64,000 nt of DNA from Poa pratensis (GCA_947311845.1 CAMZMU010000035.1:6099053-6163052); one strand, 5' to 3'; positions 1 through 19,512 are shown, numbered from the stretch's first letter. A program made the numbers and translations. Notes: a model not told the origin generated them from the sequence alone.

Positions 1-90
1 GAAAAGGCACCTGCGCCACAAAAGAAGATGGATAAAAAGGACCAAGCCTCGGGAAAAGGAAAGAAACCTGCGGCTGGAAAGGGAAAATAA
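1..90 (+). CDS. C-terminal end of an unidentified Lys-rich protein
   Basis: Frame 1 is open from base 1 and ends at a TAA at 88-90, giving 29 residues. They are rich in Lys, Gly, Ala and Pro, and the last part reads GKGKKPAAGKGK. A basic low-complexity tail of this kind is common in nuclear, nucleolar or RNA-binding proteins, but no domain is visible, so no function is assigned. The gene must continue left of the window. The AT-rich DNA after the stop is probably its 3' UTR. It could also be a chance open frame at the window edge, but the codon composition and clean stop favour a real final exon. Confidence 0.5.
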   Translation, partial: EKAPAPQKKMDKKDQASGKGKKPAAGKGK

Positions 91-342
91 ATCACACTTC
101 CAACCATTTCTCCTGCAGTCGCCACCATGCTCCCTCACCCCTTCTCTCATTCTACATCTTTCTTTTCGTGGATCAAGAGTTGATTGTGTTATGTATAATT
201 CACTCATACAAATAATAAATCATAACACATAATCTATTATTTGTCAAATAGTTCTTGATGAAAATTCAGAACATCCATCATAATACAAATACACATTTAC
301 GGTTCTTTCTTAAGTCAATCTATTTCTTTATTCATTATGTTA

Positions 343-537
343 CTCCTTCCATTTTATTTACGTCATATTCTGGATTTTTCCAAAGTCGAACTTTTGAAGT
401 TTGATCAAATATATACGAAACCAAATATATCAATTTATATTATATATGTTTATATATTTTCTATATATTTGGTCAAACTTTATAAAATTTAACTTTGACT
501 AAATTCAAAACGCAATGTAAAATTGTGAACGGGGGAG
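343..537. mobile_element. Stowaway-like MITE
   Basis: The termini are CTCCTTCCATTTTATTTACG on the left and, on the opposite strand, CTCCCCCGTTCACAATTTTA on the right. TA dinucleotides flank both ends (341-342 and 538-539). The AT-rich interior, TA target duplication and CTCCNTCCGTT-like ends fit Stowaway (Tc1/mariner-derived) MITEs. The left and right arms are partly complementary throughout, so a transcript would fold back. Confidence 0.75.
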
Positions 538-539
538 TA

Positions 540-1186
540 GTTTTTACTAATACTTGGACTACTACATATAATTTTCCCTTGCTGTAAACTAATGTGAGTT
601 GTGATTTTTATCCACTCTTATGAATAATTAGGCGGTCTGGTGTGATTTTGGTTGAGGTGTACAATACATTTGGTCTCTCCCTTTCTCCGATTTCTGATTC
701 AATTTATTTCCACACCTGTTCTTTTTGTCTAACTTTGGTTCTTGCTTTCGACTGAGGCACTCTTTAGTATTTGTAGCTCTTTTTGGTTGTTTATTGGTGG
801 AGATGATGAAGGGCGGATTTTGAATCCGCTGCGGTTCCTTTTGTCCCCTCTAGGTTACTTTGTTCAGCTTTGGCACTTTCTTTTCAATATTTTTTTTCGC
901 TTCTGATCGGTCATTTGCGTTTGTTTTTTTCGTGTGGTTCTACATGGACGAGGAGATCGCCGTGGCGTAGGGCAAGGGCGGGGGCACGGCATTCTGGTGC
1001 CAGTGCAAGCATATCCCGGCCTGATGAAAACTTCAGTTCACCTCAGCTCAGTTCAGTTCAACCGTTGCTGTAGAAGATCAGCGTCCCTCTCCGTATTAAT
1101 TTTGCGATTTTTCACCTAACTGTACACAATTATGTACACGAATCTGAAACACTCGAGCGATGGTAATACTTACTCTTCCTCGAGTG
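540..1186. other. Intergenic stretch, nothing recognised
   Basis: This is AT-rich sequence between the left MITE and the next inverted repeat. The short open frames near 870-1119 overlap each other, lack recognisable domains and have no splice context. I see no gene here. Confidence 0.5.
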
Positions 1187-1501
1187 TTGCACCCTTTATT
1201 TAAAATACATTTTGGATGTACTTTGAAATTTGAAAAAATGTTCACGCATATATCTTAACATGCTATATGTTCAAAAAGTCGTTTCACGAAAAGCTGACAT
1301 TTTTTGTGTGTTGTGTAAAAAAGACAAAATTTGGTGCTAAAATAAGTCTATTCACGAGACTTTTTTTGTCTTTTTTACACAGGGCATAAAACATATCGGT
1401 TTTCACTTAAACGACTTTGTGAACTCATAGAATGTGAGACTGCGAAATTTTATTTTAGATTTTTTCGACATTTTAAAATATGTTTTTCAAATAGTGCACC
1501 T
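1187..1501. repeat. Long imperfect inverted repeat, MITE-like
   Basis: The left end has GCACCCTTTATTTAAAATAC. The right end, read on the opposite strand, has GGTGCACTATTTGAAAAACA. The centre is also palindromic: GTGTAAAAAAGACAAAATTT faces GACTTTTTTTGTCTTTTTTA across a short spacer. Such gtgcacc-ended foldback elements recur in grass DNA. No target duplication could be fixed. Confidence 0.55.
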
Positions 1502-1968
1502 AGGTGCCAAAGTGAATTTCCGCTTCTTATGTACATTTTCTAGTCTTTGATTTCTTGAATGTATTCAAAATCACGCAAGTAGGCAGCTGGTCAAATTCAG
1601 ATCAGTGGTATGGTAAATTGGTAATGCATGATTGGAAGTTGTGGTGCACCAAACATACACGGCGAAAGGTGATCGGAGACTGACTGCCGCTTCCTGGAAA
1701 TTCCAGCGTTTCTACCGTCGTCAAATCTGTCACAGTCAATCACTAGTTAGTTCCAAATCCTGGACGTCTCCTGAAAATTCTATGATCAAACCTTTTTAGC
1801 TTGGTCACCGTAGTCGAATTGGCTAATTGGTTTATTCAGAGCAGAGGTTATACTGAACGTTTGAACCACTCCGCGCACTAGCAGCCCACCACCAGCAGCG
1901 CCGCACGTCAGAACCGCGCGACAACCCACTCACACCGGCGGCGACCACCTTCGCCGCGGTCCCCGGAG

Positions 1969-4900
1969 ATGGAAGCGGCGGCGGCTCCGGCGAGGGCCGC
2001 GGGGCCCACGAGGCTGGCGTACTTCGACGACATGTTGGCCGTCCGCTCCACCGCCACCGTCCTCTCTCCGACTCCCTGCACCAGGTTCTCTCCCCCTCCC
2101 TGTTCATCTCCACACAGTCAAACCAGCACACACGCACACGAGCTTGAACGAGCCGCCGTAAGTTCCAGAACCCTAGACCCTGACCAGGCTCCGACTGGTT
2201 CCCACATCGCAGGAGGAGGGCGGCCGGCGGGCGCTGGTGCTGGACGCCACCATCTTCCACCCGCAGGGCGGCGGCCAGCCGGCCGACACCGGGGTCATCT
2301 CCTCCGCCGCCGGCGCCGCCAGGTTCCTCGTCGAGGATGTGCGCGCCAAGGACGGGGTGGTGAGCACCGCGATCCGGGAAAGGGGAACGCAGACTTGTGC
2401 GAAAGATTGGGCTGATTTTATTTCTTGCCGTGTTGATGCCTAGGTGTTCCACTACGGGCGATTCGAGGATGCTGCTGGAGACGGATGCAGACCAGAGCTC
2501 AGCGGAGGGCAGAGCGTGACCTTGGAAATCGACGCCGGACGGCGCAGCCTGAACTCCAGGTATGGAGCACGGGCGATGTAAACCATTCATCATTCATGAT
2601 CTTTTTTGTGTTAGCAATTCGACGTCGGAGTAAATTGGGCTAGTAGTCGCTAACCAAATCAGCACCATTTAACTATGTTTTTGTCTTCCTCTGTAAATTT
2701 TAAGGATATTTTTTTTACGAGAAAATTTAAGGATGTTAATTATGCATATTTCGTGACTATTAATTGTGCTAAACCAGTAAACCTGCAATGCTGCAGGCTT
2801 CACTCTGCAGGGCATTTGCTGGACAGTTGCATGACCAATCTTGGCCTTCATCTGGAACCTGGGAAAGGATACCATTTTCCTGATGGGTATGAGTGTATAA
2901 TGATTACTTGCTTTCCGATTCTTTACTTCTGTGTCCAGCTTCTATGTAGGTTTTCTCAACTCGGTATAAGCACTCCTGCTCCAGTTTTAACTATTTACAT
3001 CGTGGCTTTTGTTCGTTGCAGACCTTCCGTTGAGTATAAAGGAGTTGTTCCAGCAGACCAACTGCAGGATAAGAAAATTCAGTTGGAAAAACAGGCAAAT
3101 GAACTGATCTCGAAAGGAGCCAAGGTATAACCCAAGAAAACTCAACACATAGGATTTCGTAACTTGGTATACTTAATTGTTTGCCATCGATGCAGGTTTT
3201 GGTCTCTGTTTTTCCTTACGAGGAGGCAGCTAAATTATGTGGAGGTGCTCTGCCAAACTACATTTCACAAGTTAGTTCTGCACTCCTCTTAGATTGATTT
3301 GTCTTCCTTGCATTCAATGCACAGTCAGCCAACATCATGGATGGTTCTTGTATATTTGGATGGTTTCTCATATGTAATATTCCCATTTTAGTTCCCTTTC
3401 AAACATTACAGAAATACTCCCTTGGTTCCGTGCTAGTTGTTGTTTTGTACATCGACAGTCTCTAAAATGTAACTTTGACCACTAATTCTATTGGAATGTA
3501 TTTATGACATCTCATAAAATTATATGTTGTGAAAGTACTTTTAGCAAATTCTGCACATATGATTTTCAGTTTTCCAGTTAAAATATTTTAAAAGATATTG
3601 ATTATGAAAGTTCTGAATGTTTGACCTTCTCTATGTGCAAGGAACTGGAGGGAGTATATCATATCTCTAGATTTTATTGACATGCATTTGTTTGATACTA
3701 CCAAAGAAATCAATGCGAAAGCATGTGTAATTGCATATAACATAGGCAGAGTGTTATAGCCCACACTGAATTATGAAATAAATAAAATCAACAAAATAGC
3801 TATTTTCTGGAATAATTCAAGTGTATATTATTTGTTTGGAGTTTTATGCAGTGTTAATAGTATCAATCATACTTTATTTATAGAGTCCATTAGTAAATCC
3901 CACCTTACAGTTTTGTGTTTCCCTAACTCCTATTCTTCCATGAATTAAATAAAAAAATCATGGCCTAATGCTTCTATTACAGGATAGCACACCCCGCATT
4001 GTGAAATTTGGTGATTATCCTGGCTGTCCTTGTGGAGGCACTCATGTAGCCGATGTTGCAGACATTGGCCATCTAAAGGTAAATTTTCGGGCCTGTCCAA
4101 ATTTTGAGAAAACTTAGCAGCAAGTCGTGATAGTCATGGTTTACAAAGCGTGAAGCGTCCCCAAAGCGATGGGGGGGCGCTTTGGCGCTTAAGCGACGCC
4201 TAAGCGGGCGCTTTGGACGCTTAAGCGCCTAAAGCGGGCGTTTTTTCCAAAGCGTTGAGGGGCGCCTTGACGCTTAGGCGTCGCTTAAGCGTCCCAAAGC
4301 GGACGCTTTGTAAATCATGGTGATAGTACCCAGCGCCACTTAGACGAGAACACTTGAGTGGCTTCTGTGAGGATGAAAATGGTTTTATATCAAAACCTGA
4401 ATGTTGCTGTTCGCTGGGATCACACTGATCTTGAGAAATATTCATGAAAACTGGACATTCGGAAGAGTTTAAGCTGTCACATTGATGCTGCCAGTCCATG
4501 TATGATTGATCTTATCTCTGGTTACCTGTCCTCCACTATTTTTGTCCAAGTCTTAGTGTTGGTATAGAGTATAAGCAACATGCTGCTACATGCATTTCCA
4601 AGGACTTGTATGTAACAGGTTAGTGTGCTGAGTTGGTTTCGTAGGAGATTTCATGGCCAGAATGATAGTTAATGACACTGTGCGCCGCATTAGTAAACCA
4701 TGAAGTCCAACTCTGATACGTTTGATAAAATCCAGGCCATAGACACATACAAGGAGCATTGTCCGAAATGAGTAGTATAATAATACGGTACCAGCAGCTT
4801 ATACACCACAACTGTTTGGTAAGAGGAAGTAAAATTATCTGGGCTTAATTTAGGTACTGAACTAAAGCAACAGAAGGGTATAGAGATTCAATTGTGTAGG

Positions 4901-5092
4901 AGACAAATAGGAAGTTACTGAACAGAAACTACATTCACTGTGATACTTGTTTGCACATGATTCGCTGATCATTTGCTTTGTCTTGCATCTCTTATATCTT
5001 GGAGGTTGATCTTATCTTCCATGCTTCTTCAGGTCACTGGTATCCGAGTCAAGAAAGGTGTGACTAAAGTCTCCTACAGCATCAGCCCATAA
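1969..5092 (+). CDS. Alanyl-tRNA editing protein (AlaX-like), 8 exons
   Basis: This is a free-standing homologue of the alanyl-tRNA synthetase editing domain, expected to hydrolyse mischarged Ser- or Gly-tRNA(Ala). Exons: 1969-2084, 2213-2359, 2444-2559, 2797-2886, 3022-3124, 3196-3270, 3983-4078, 5033-5092; each later intron is GT-AG and keeps phase. Family signatures are the ATIFHPQGGGQPADTG block in exon 2, the zinc ligands HSAGH in exon 4 and CPCGGTH in exon 7. The model gives about 267 residues, a normal size for a plant AlaX-like protein. The ATG at 1969 opens a short Ala-rich leader before LAYFDDM. Exon 1 ends one base out of phase with exon 2. Either one base is missing near 2066, or a GTAAGT donor at 2158 is used, which would leave an intron of only 55 nt. 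The acceptor at 2212 is unambiguous. Introns 6 and 7 each hold a MITE. Confidence 0.88.
3417..3654. mobile_element. Stowaway-like MITE in AlaX intron 6
   Basis: The left end is CTCCCTTGGTTCCGTGC and the right end on the opposite strand is CTCCCTCCAGTTCCTTGC. TA flanks both sides (3415-3416 and 3655-3656). The element lies wholly within the long intron between the exons ending at 3270 and starting at 3983, so it should be removed by splicing. Confidence 0.75.
4135..4319. mobile_element. hAT-type MITE, GC-rich palindrome, in AlaX intron 7
   Basis: The termini CATGGTTTACAAAGCG and, reversed, CATGATTTACAAAGCG form an inverted repeat. The interior is built of GGCGCTTAAGCG-type blocks in both orientations and would fold into one long hairpin. 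An exact 8-bp duplication, GTGATAGT, flanks it at 4127-4134 and 4320-4327, which fits hAT-family target duplications. Confidence 0.75.
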
Positions 5093-5923
5093 TTTTTTCC
5101 TGCGCATCCCTTGCGACTAGAATTCGCCAGAGAAGTGAAAGGATAATTAATCATTGTTTAGTAAATGTTGCTTCGATGCTACCACACTTGATATCCGGAG
5201 AACAAATAGATGATGACATATAATATTTGGAAAGGTACTAGTTCTACATATGCTGATTTGCGGCGTGTGTTCAGGTGTTCACCTGGCCTGTCCTAATTCA
5301 CTGAGATGTATGTTCTGACTCTCCAAGTCTTATGTACGTGTGAAAAATACCATTAGATTATGCTTTATTGAACCGGGGTTGTGAGGGAGAGGTGTAGTGC
5401 TTGTCACAACTCCCGAGTCCTGAAGGTCACGCCATCTAGATTCTAGGAATAATTCTCCAGGATAACATAGAGTACTATTTGTATTTCATTTTCTAGGAAC
5501 CATTTTTTGGTCTCAAGCTTCTTTAGAAATTTGGGGCTACGAATGGTAAATGAACCCTAGTTCAGCTATTTGCAAGTGTAGAACAAAAATTACATAAAGA
5601 AATAAAATTACCACTTCAATTAATATAACAAGTCACGCAAAAGAACAAATCCAGAAATGAATGAATTGCTATTCTTCTGTACAGATTTACAAATGAGGTG
5701 ACAACAATATGTTACAATAATTGTCTGTTGATACAAATGAATGGTGTTGTGTTTCTACAACAAAGAAAAGATGATTAATTACAGCAAATATCTACCTAAC
5801 CTTGGTTAGATATGAACAGAGCCACTACCTGAATGAATGAAATGAATGAGTGAGTGCAAATGTGTACAAATGAATGAATGCAAATCACTACGCAATCAAT
5901 TAGTCGACCGATCAGTTGGATGA
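5093..5923. other. Region between convergent AlaX and NEN genes
   Basis: This holds the 3' UTR of the AlaX gene and, from the right, the 3' flank of the minus-strand exonuclease gene. An ATGAATGA-type simple repeat occurs around 5830-5880. No further gene was seen. Confidence 0.5.
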
Positions 5924-6844
5924 TCATCTGACGATGGCCCTCGAGTGCCTGAGGATCATGCTGAACGGCGCGGTCGCCGTCGGCCGCCGCGCTGGCCGAC
6001 CACTGCTATTCGCCACCACCACATTCCCCGTGATGTCCCTCTTGCACGACCTCCCGTTCACCTTCTGAACCGCTCCAGCAGGGGTAGTCACCGCCGTCGT
6101 GATCGTCGCCGTGGAAGACGCGGCCGCACGGGCAAACGCCATCTGCAACGTGTTTGTCTTGGGCTCCGTCGCCGGCCTGCTCCTGTTAAAGACGTTGCCG
6201 GCGATGCTGTTGGCGGCCCTCCGCCTGGTGACGGCGCCGTCGCCGTCGTGGTCCCCGCCGAGCACGCCGGGTAGGCTGGACTCGAGCAGCAGCACGGTGG
6301 CACAGTGCTTGAGCACCTCGAGGTTCATGCGCGCATCGTCCAGGCTCCGGTGCGTCTGCTTCCCGATCCCGAAGTACGTGGCCAGGGTCGCCATCTTGAG
6401 GTCCCCGGCGCGGCGCCCGAACACCCGGCCGAGGACGCCGAGGGAGTCGACCACCCCGGCGGGCTCCGGCGCGGGGCGTCCGGCGGCGGCGAAGGCGTCG
6501 CGGACGCGGTGGCAGTCGAAGCGGCGGATGTTGTGGCCCGCCCAGACGCGGCCGTCGAGGAGCGCGAAGATGTCGTCGGCGACGTCATCGAAGGCGGGGG
6601 CCTCGGCGAAGGCGGCGGCGAGGGACGGGGAGGAGGAGAAGCGGCCGGAGACGGCGGAGAGGGAGGCAGGGCGGATGAAGGTGGAGTAGCTGGAGAGCTC
6701 GACGAGCCGGCGCGGGCATACGAGGATGGCGCCGAACTCGAGGATGTTCCAGTGGCGGTCTGTGGAGGTGGCGGTGGGCGCCGCCGCCGTCTCCACGTCG
6801 AAGAACACCATCTCCGTCTTGGTCGTCGTCGTCATGGGCGCCAC
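5924..6844 (-). CDS. NEN-type DEDDh exonuclease, single exon
   Basis: This is an uninterrupted 306-residue frame. The exonuclease III/DnaQ-like fold is marked by FFDVET (Asp16, Glu18), GHNIRRFD (Asp110) and HRSLDDA (His165, Asp170), which together supply the DEDDh metal-binding and catalytic set for 3'-5' exonuclease activity. The domain spans about residues 12-180, followed by a basic, low-complexity tail. In Arabidopsis, NEN (NAC45/86-dependent exonuclease-domain) proteins act in nuclear degradation during sieve element differentiation; the match in length and domain order suggests a NEN4-like role, but the precise orthologue is inference. The start at 6844 is the first ATG downstream of a plausible TATA box. 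The GC-rich coding region produces long shadow frames on the other strand. Confidence 0.85.
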   Translation of the reverse strand: MAPMTTTTKTEMVFFDVETAAAPTATSTDRHWNILEFGAILVCPRRLVELSSYSTFIRPASLSAVSGRFSSSPSLAAAFAEAPAFDDVADDIFALLDGRVWAGHNIRRFDCHRVRDAFAAAGRPAPEPAGVVDSLGVLGRVFGRRAGDLKMATLATYFGIGKQTHRSLDDARMNLEVLKHCATVLLLESSLPGVLGGDHDGDGAVTRRRAANSIAGNVFNRSRPATEPKTNTLQMAFARAAASSTATITTAVTTPAGAVQKVNGRSCKRDITGNVVVANSSGRPARRPTATAPFSMILRHSRAIVR

Positions 6845-6991
6845 GGACGCACGGTTCGGTCTCTGGTCTTTGCTTTGCAGCAGCTGGTTGGTTGGGTTCT
6901 TGACGATCGATCTCTCGATTCTCTCTAGCTAGCTATTTTCTCTGGGTTGTGAACTTGTGATCTATTTTTGACGATGGCCGATGGGTAATTC

Positions 6992-7002
6992 GGTATATAT
7001 AA
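6992..7002 (-). promoter_or_regulatory. Probable TATA box of the NEN-like gene
   Basis: On the minus strand the sequence reads CTTATATATACC, about 150 bp upstream of the ATG at 6844. A start site about 30 bp downstream would give a 5' UTR near 120 nt. The assignment rests on motif and position only. Confidence 0.45.
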
Positions 7003-7790
7003 GATTTGACGGATGATCGATGGACGGGAGGTTAGAGAGGGAGGAGAATATTTGGTGTCGTCAATGGAGGGTTGCTTCGTTTGGACGGCGAGTAGGTTGC
7101 TGTTTGGATGGGGAGGTGAGGTCTTCCAACAGTGCAAGCAAGCGAAGTTAGCTAGCTAGCTCCTCCCGGGGAAGAAAGGAAGGTGAACGAAGGCTAGTTA
7201 CCTCGAGATCGCAACTGCGTACTCTCCTCGACGATTTGATCAAGATGCGTGCATGGCGGCGGCCGGCGGGCCGGCAGCAGCTAGCTACTCGTAGCTTGCA
7301 CGTATGTGATGGGAGATTCCAAGTTTCACAAGCATGCAAACTGCATGCCAAGTAGTGATAATTATTCATCAGGCCACGTTTTCTCTTCATGTTGATGAAT
7401 AGGTTTTGTTGTAGTTGATGGTGCATGATTAATTAGTAACATCGAAGCTAGAACGCACGGCATGAATGATAGATCAACAAATTAAACGACCAGCCTTTGA
7501 ACATTTCAAACATACTTCCATTAGTTTGCATGCGTGGGGATTCATCGACCGCATGCAAAGAGAGGAAGATTACACACTAGCGTTTACCTTAATTGCTCCG
7601 ATTACTTTCAGACGACACTGACGCCACTTTGCGTCCGTGCGTGGGTCACCACTCCACGCACGCCCGATCGATAAGAATATTCCTTCTGGGTCGCTTGCTC
7701 TACAGGTACGTTCTTCTTCTCGGAGATCGATCCACCGACCGACCGATGAGCCAGGCATGGTTTGCCAAACTATGACGCCAGCTTCTCTGC
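7003..7790. other. Upstream region of NEN gene, no gene seen
   Basis: Short GCTAGC-rich tracts and small overlapping frames are present on both strands, with no recognisable domain. The sequence probably holds distal promoter and intergenic DNA. Confidence 0.4.
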
Positions 7791-7794
7791 TGGC

Positions 7795-8293
7795 TGCTGC
7801 AGCATGCAATCTCTTGTTGCTACATTCTGTTTCAAATTCTCCTCCAGCCATTTTGCGTCAAGCCACTAACCAAAACCCTTTGGGGCCTCATCAAGGATTG
7901 GCTTGGCATCCACTCTTTGGACCCAAACCAATGGTCGGACCTCTCGCTCTCTAGTTGGTGGCTCAAGATGACGTCGCCAAACCGCAAGGCCTTGGCCTCC
8001 ATCACCTTGCTCGCATCTTGGGAGATTTGGAATGAGAGAAACGCCCGTGTGTTCCGGAATAAGTTTGCGTCACCGACGGTTGTTTTCAATAAGATCAAAG
8101 CCGAGGCTAGGCTTTGGGTCATCGCGGGTGCGAAACGTCTTGGAGAAATAATGATGGGAGAGTAATCCCATTAGTTTTCATGTGTGGGCCAAGCGAGCTT
8201 TCTTGTTTTCGTCTTGGTCCGGGTTTGTAAAAACTTTCTATCTTATTTAATCGAAAAGGGCAAAGCTTTTGTCCACGCTTCAAAAAAAAAAAA
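7795..8293 (+). mobile_element. 5'-truncated LINE tail with poly(A)
   Basis: One frame reads TLWGLIKDWLGIHSLDPNQW and later WEIWNERNARVFRNK. That is the pattern of the region after the reverse transcriptase zinc-binding domain in plant L1-like LINEs. The frame runs to a stop at 8163-8165. A short 3' tail follows and ends in twelve A residues at 8282-8293. Only the C-terminal part of ORF2 is present, as expected of incomplete target-primed reverse transcription. No target duplication could be recognised. Confidence 0.75.
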
Positions 8294-8889
8294 CCAGCAG
8301 GCAGCAGTCACCCGTACTAGAAAAAACAGTTGCGTCGGTCTTTTTTATTTTCCTTATCAGCACCGGCACCTGAATTGTTGCACGTGTTGAGAAAAAGTAT
8401 CCCAAAAGGTACTACTACTAAATATCTATGCCATGGAAAGATGACCTCCAAGACCACAGCACCAAATCCAATCCAAAACTCAGACAGCAACGCTGGTCAG
8501 GTGGTCAATGAGACAAGTTGTGCGTACAAACGAAAACGTACTGCCCACCGGCTTATTGATCTCCAGATTAAGTAACACATCATGCTATGGTTCGCTTGAT
8601 TCGAGCTAGCAGCGCGCGCGTCAAAATAATCGATTGAATGACTTTTCCGGCTTGTTTTCGATGGAAGAATTTTTTTTTTTTGAAATTTCGATGGAAGAAT
8701 AGTTGACCACCCAAGAAAGAAAGGAACATAATTACCTCCCTAGTCCCTCCTGGAGCACGTCGTTTTGGAGCTCGGGCTCTACGTATTGGGTTTTACACAC
8801 TAGCTAGTAGGGTGTCTATTTGTTCAGAATTTTTTCAAACTTTCAGATGAAGATTTTGAATTTTGAGACAAAATCGGGCTCCATATAGC

Positions 8890-9046
8890 GAGGGGCGGAG
8901 CTAACGTAATAGCAAGGTGTCACAATTGACACCGATGGCTCATGAAATTCCTTTGTAAATAAGTGAAGGCTGCTACTTATTTCGGGGAAATGATACCAAC
9001 GGAATAAAGATGACACCAGTGGTGTTCTCAGCTAGCTTCGCCCTTG
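8890..9046. mobile_element. Small hAT-type MITE
   Basis: The ends GAGGGGCGGAGCTA and, reversed, CAAGGGCGAAGCTA form a terminal inverted repeat. An 8-bp direct repeat CATATAGC flanks the element at 8882-8889 and 9047-9054. The length of 157 bp excludes a transposase. Confidence 0.65.
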
Positions 9047-9054
9047 CATATAGC

Positions 9055-10362
9055 CCAAACTCCATTTGTGGTTTCTACTCCCTCTTCCCCACATAGAAGA
9101 GGCAATTTATTTATTTTAGTGTCTAGGAAGCCACTGGAAAATTGAAAGTTTCAATCACTTTTATGCCCTAATTAATGTTACAGTGCAGTTGCCACAAGTA
9201 AGAATCTCAATTGCAATTGCACCAAAACATAGGTGCATTTGAAAAGAGAAAAAATGTGGTTGCAACAGATACAAAACAAAATAACGAAAGTAATTCTAAC
9301 AAAAAGTCAAATTCTAACTGCACCTACAAGTGCAACTGGAAAAAGATCTAACTGGTTTCATATACGATTCACAGAATATTCATTTTTTTTCAAACATGTT
9401 CATGTATGGGTCGTAGAGGTTTCATCCATTCGCTCATGTTCCACAAAGATTTAGCTTTTATTTCAATGTGTTCTAGAAGGGTCTGAAAAGAGACTCATCA
9501 ACTTTACACAAAGGTTTCACCAATTTCGCATGTATTGCAAACATTTCACCTTGGAGAGTAATTGGCGAATGTTCCAATAGTGCATCATTGGCGCTGTTGT
9601 TGCCTCTGAGCCAGCTAACATCAACGCGAGAGCATGCTGTGCAACCTGTGTTGGCCGCCTCCGTTGTTTCATGCATAAGTGTGCGTGTGAGAGAGATGTG
9701 ATAATATGCAAGATATTTGTGGACCGAAGAGATGCAAGTGCGTGAGGCATACAAAAAAAAAGTTTCTTCTAGTTTTTACTCAAATTTAAGAAACGTTATT
9801 GTGAGCCTCTCTTGTTAAAACCATATCCACCACACAAGATTCGATCTCCACTCCCCTTTGGCTCCGACCACTTTGCCGATATTGTGAGGAAGAAGGGGGA
9901 GGATTCGCGTATCTCATTCGATACATGAAATCTATTATGTTAGGTTTGCGTGTGGCGGTGTCGTCACTCAAGCGACATGACAATGTTATCTCGAATAAAA
10001 GCCCTCTAACTCCCATTTAATCTCAGTGACGCTTTGTTAGGCGCTGTCGAGGAAACTGTGAGATTTTTTCCTTGCCAGTCTTCATGGACGACGGATTGGT
10101 TCTCGTTCTTGCCTGTTGGCGTTGCTCCATTGGCACTGTTTGCGACATCGTCTTCTTCAACAACCCATTCTTTCGAGCCTTTGCGAGTAAAGTCGTTGGT
10201 CTGATATGAGTATGACGATGCTACCACGATTGCCTGCATATATCGGGGTGGTGTGGCCTGCTGGTATGTTTGGCGCCACTGATAATATTTGTCCTACGCA
10301 GGGGGGACCCAAGAGAGAGACAAGGCAGGGACTACTTAGGTTGCTAATGGGCTAGGCAGGGT
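9055..10362. other. Intergenic stretch, no gene recognised
   Basis: This contains a Tyr/Cys/His-poor set of short unrelated frames and AT-rich sequence. GTGCAATTGC-like words around 9180-9350 are repeated in both orientations and may mark an old degraded element. No gene or defined repeat can be supported. Confidence 0.4.
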
Positions 10363-10566
10363 TGAGGGTGTTTGGTTAGGCTTTTTTCTTGGCTTTTGAT
10401 TTTGACTTATAAGCCACAAAAGCAACTAAATAGGTGTTTTTGGCTTTTGACTTTTAGCTTATATCATAGGTCAACATAAGTCAAAACTAAAAGCCAAAAT
10501 CACCTATTTAGGTGTTGTTTGGCTTATAAGTCAAAGCCAACTAAAAAGCCTAACCAAACACCCTCA
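10363..10566. mobile_element. Palindromic MITE
   Basis: The left end TGAGGGTGTTTGGTTAGGC is matched by an almost perfect inverted copy at the right end. The arms also pair further inward through AGTCAAAA and AAAGCCAA blocks, so the whole unit folds back. No target duplication outside the inverted repeat is visible. The TGTTTGGTT terminus is typical of Tourist-like or hAT-like grass MITEs, but the class is not settled. Confidence 0.65.
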
Positions 10567-11133
10567 GAGCCTGAATATAGATGTAATTTTGCCTTGATTT
10601 TTTGGGCTTCCGTGCTACATCAATCCTAGCACGACCCTGGGTCCGCCCGTGGTACTACGTGAGTATTGCGGTGATTCAACGAGATTGGATCCTATGCATA
10701 TATCTGCAAGAACTCTAGTGGGTGATTTTTTCGATGTTGTCCACTGCAAACAAGAGCTATGATGTGCAACGACGAAGTATTCGGCTACATTTTCAGCTTC
10801 GAGCCTTTTGATCCTGGTTGTATTTTCTCCTTTGTTTAAGGTTTTCCGTATTTGCCATTCAATTACCTTCTTATCTATTACATCCGTTACAAAATATAAG
10901 ATGTTTTAGTAAAGTACAATAACAAACCAAACTGTTTTATGTTTAAAAAATCCATACTGTTTTATGTTTATTTCAGAATAGTTTATAACTTATTTTATTT
11001 TGTGTTTATTTCAGAAAAATAATACTAACTAGTAGCAAAAATTCCAAAACCTTATCCCAAGCTCGTCGTCTTCCTCCCGCCCCCCTTCATATTTCTCCAC
11101 ACCCCGCTGCCACCCGCCCCGCCCCCAACCCCG

Positions 11134-18773
<7,640 letters not shown>

Positions 18774-18910
18774 GTATTGCTCAGTTTTTTCTGTCCAATC
18801 TTTCCCGGAGTTCTGGCAGAGTAGTTGATAGAGTCTAGAGACTATCAAGGCGCGACAAATCTGTAAATTTTCATGCTTTGTAACATTTGATGCTATTGAC
18901 ACACATCTTT
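18774..18910 (+). other. LeuRS 3' UTR
   Basis: The 3' flank following the stop contains a segment that recurs, diverged, at 56335-56475 and 61430-61566 within the F-box array. The shared homology ends near GAATATAATTT at about 18910, which may mark the 3' border of the duplicated segment. Confidence 0.6.
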
Positions 18911-19512
18911 GAATATAATTTTCACTTGTTGAAAAAAGTCATACAGTACAGAAGTTGTTGAAAAAACTGACCACGCAGAGTAAAGTTTCAGATTGGGTGT
19001 AAATTTATTTTTGGAAACGATTGGGTGTAAATTCAAGGGTCATACACCCTTATAGAACAACAATTGTTTATACAGTCTGAAAGATTCAGAGTTGTCTATG
19101 CATCTGTTTGGAATGAGCAAGACATTTATAGCACAAGAAATGTTTATACATTCAATTTCTGAATGAACCAAGAAGGTAAGAGGAGCATAGATCTGAAAGA
19201 ACAAGCCATTAATAGCACCAGATGCTTGTCCATTCAACGACAATACATGGCCTTGTTGCAAAATCCAAAAGGAGCTTCTTCACTGCCGGCACCAGGTCAT
19301 AAATATTATTATTAGGTACTGAATGAAGGAAGGAAGCTTCAGGGCGTCAAGACATCCCTAGCATCGTCGAGTGGAGTCTCATTCCAGACGGATTCAAATC
19401 AGCCACCTGAGCTGCAATATGCCCTGAACCCATCCGATCCTCCTTCAGGATTACCTGCGCTGCAATAGTAGTACAGCAAAGCCAGAGCCGCGGTGTGTTG
19501 TCCCGTCTCTTG

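Noticed and set aside
5945..6928. Long plus-strand frames opposite the NEN gene (109, 196 and 207 codons)
   Set aside because: They are GC-rich shadows of the minus-strand exonuclease frame, with arginine- and glycine-rich random composition and no domain.
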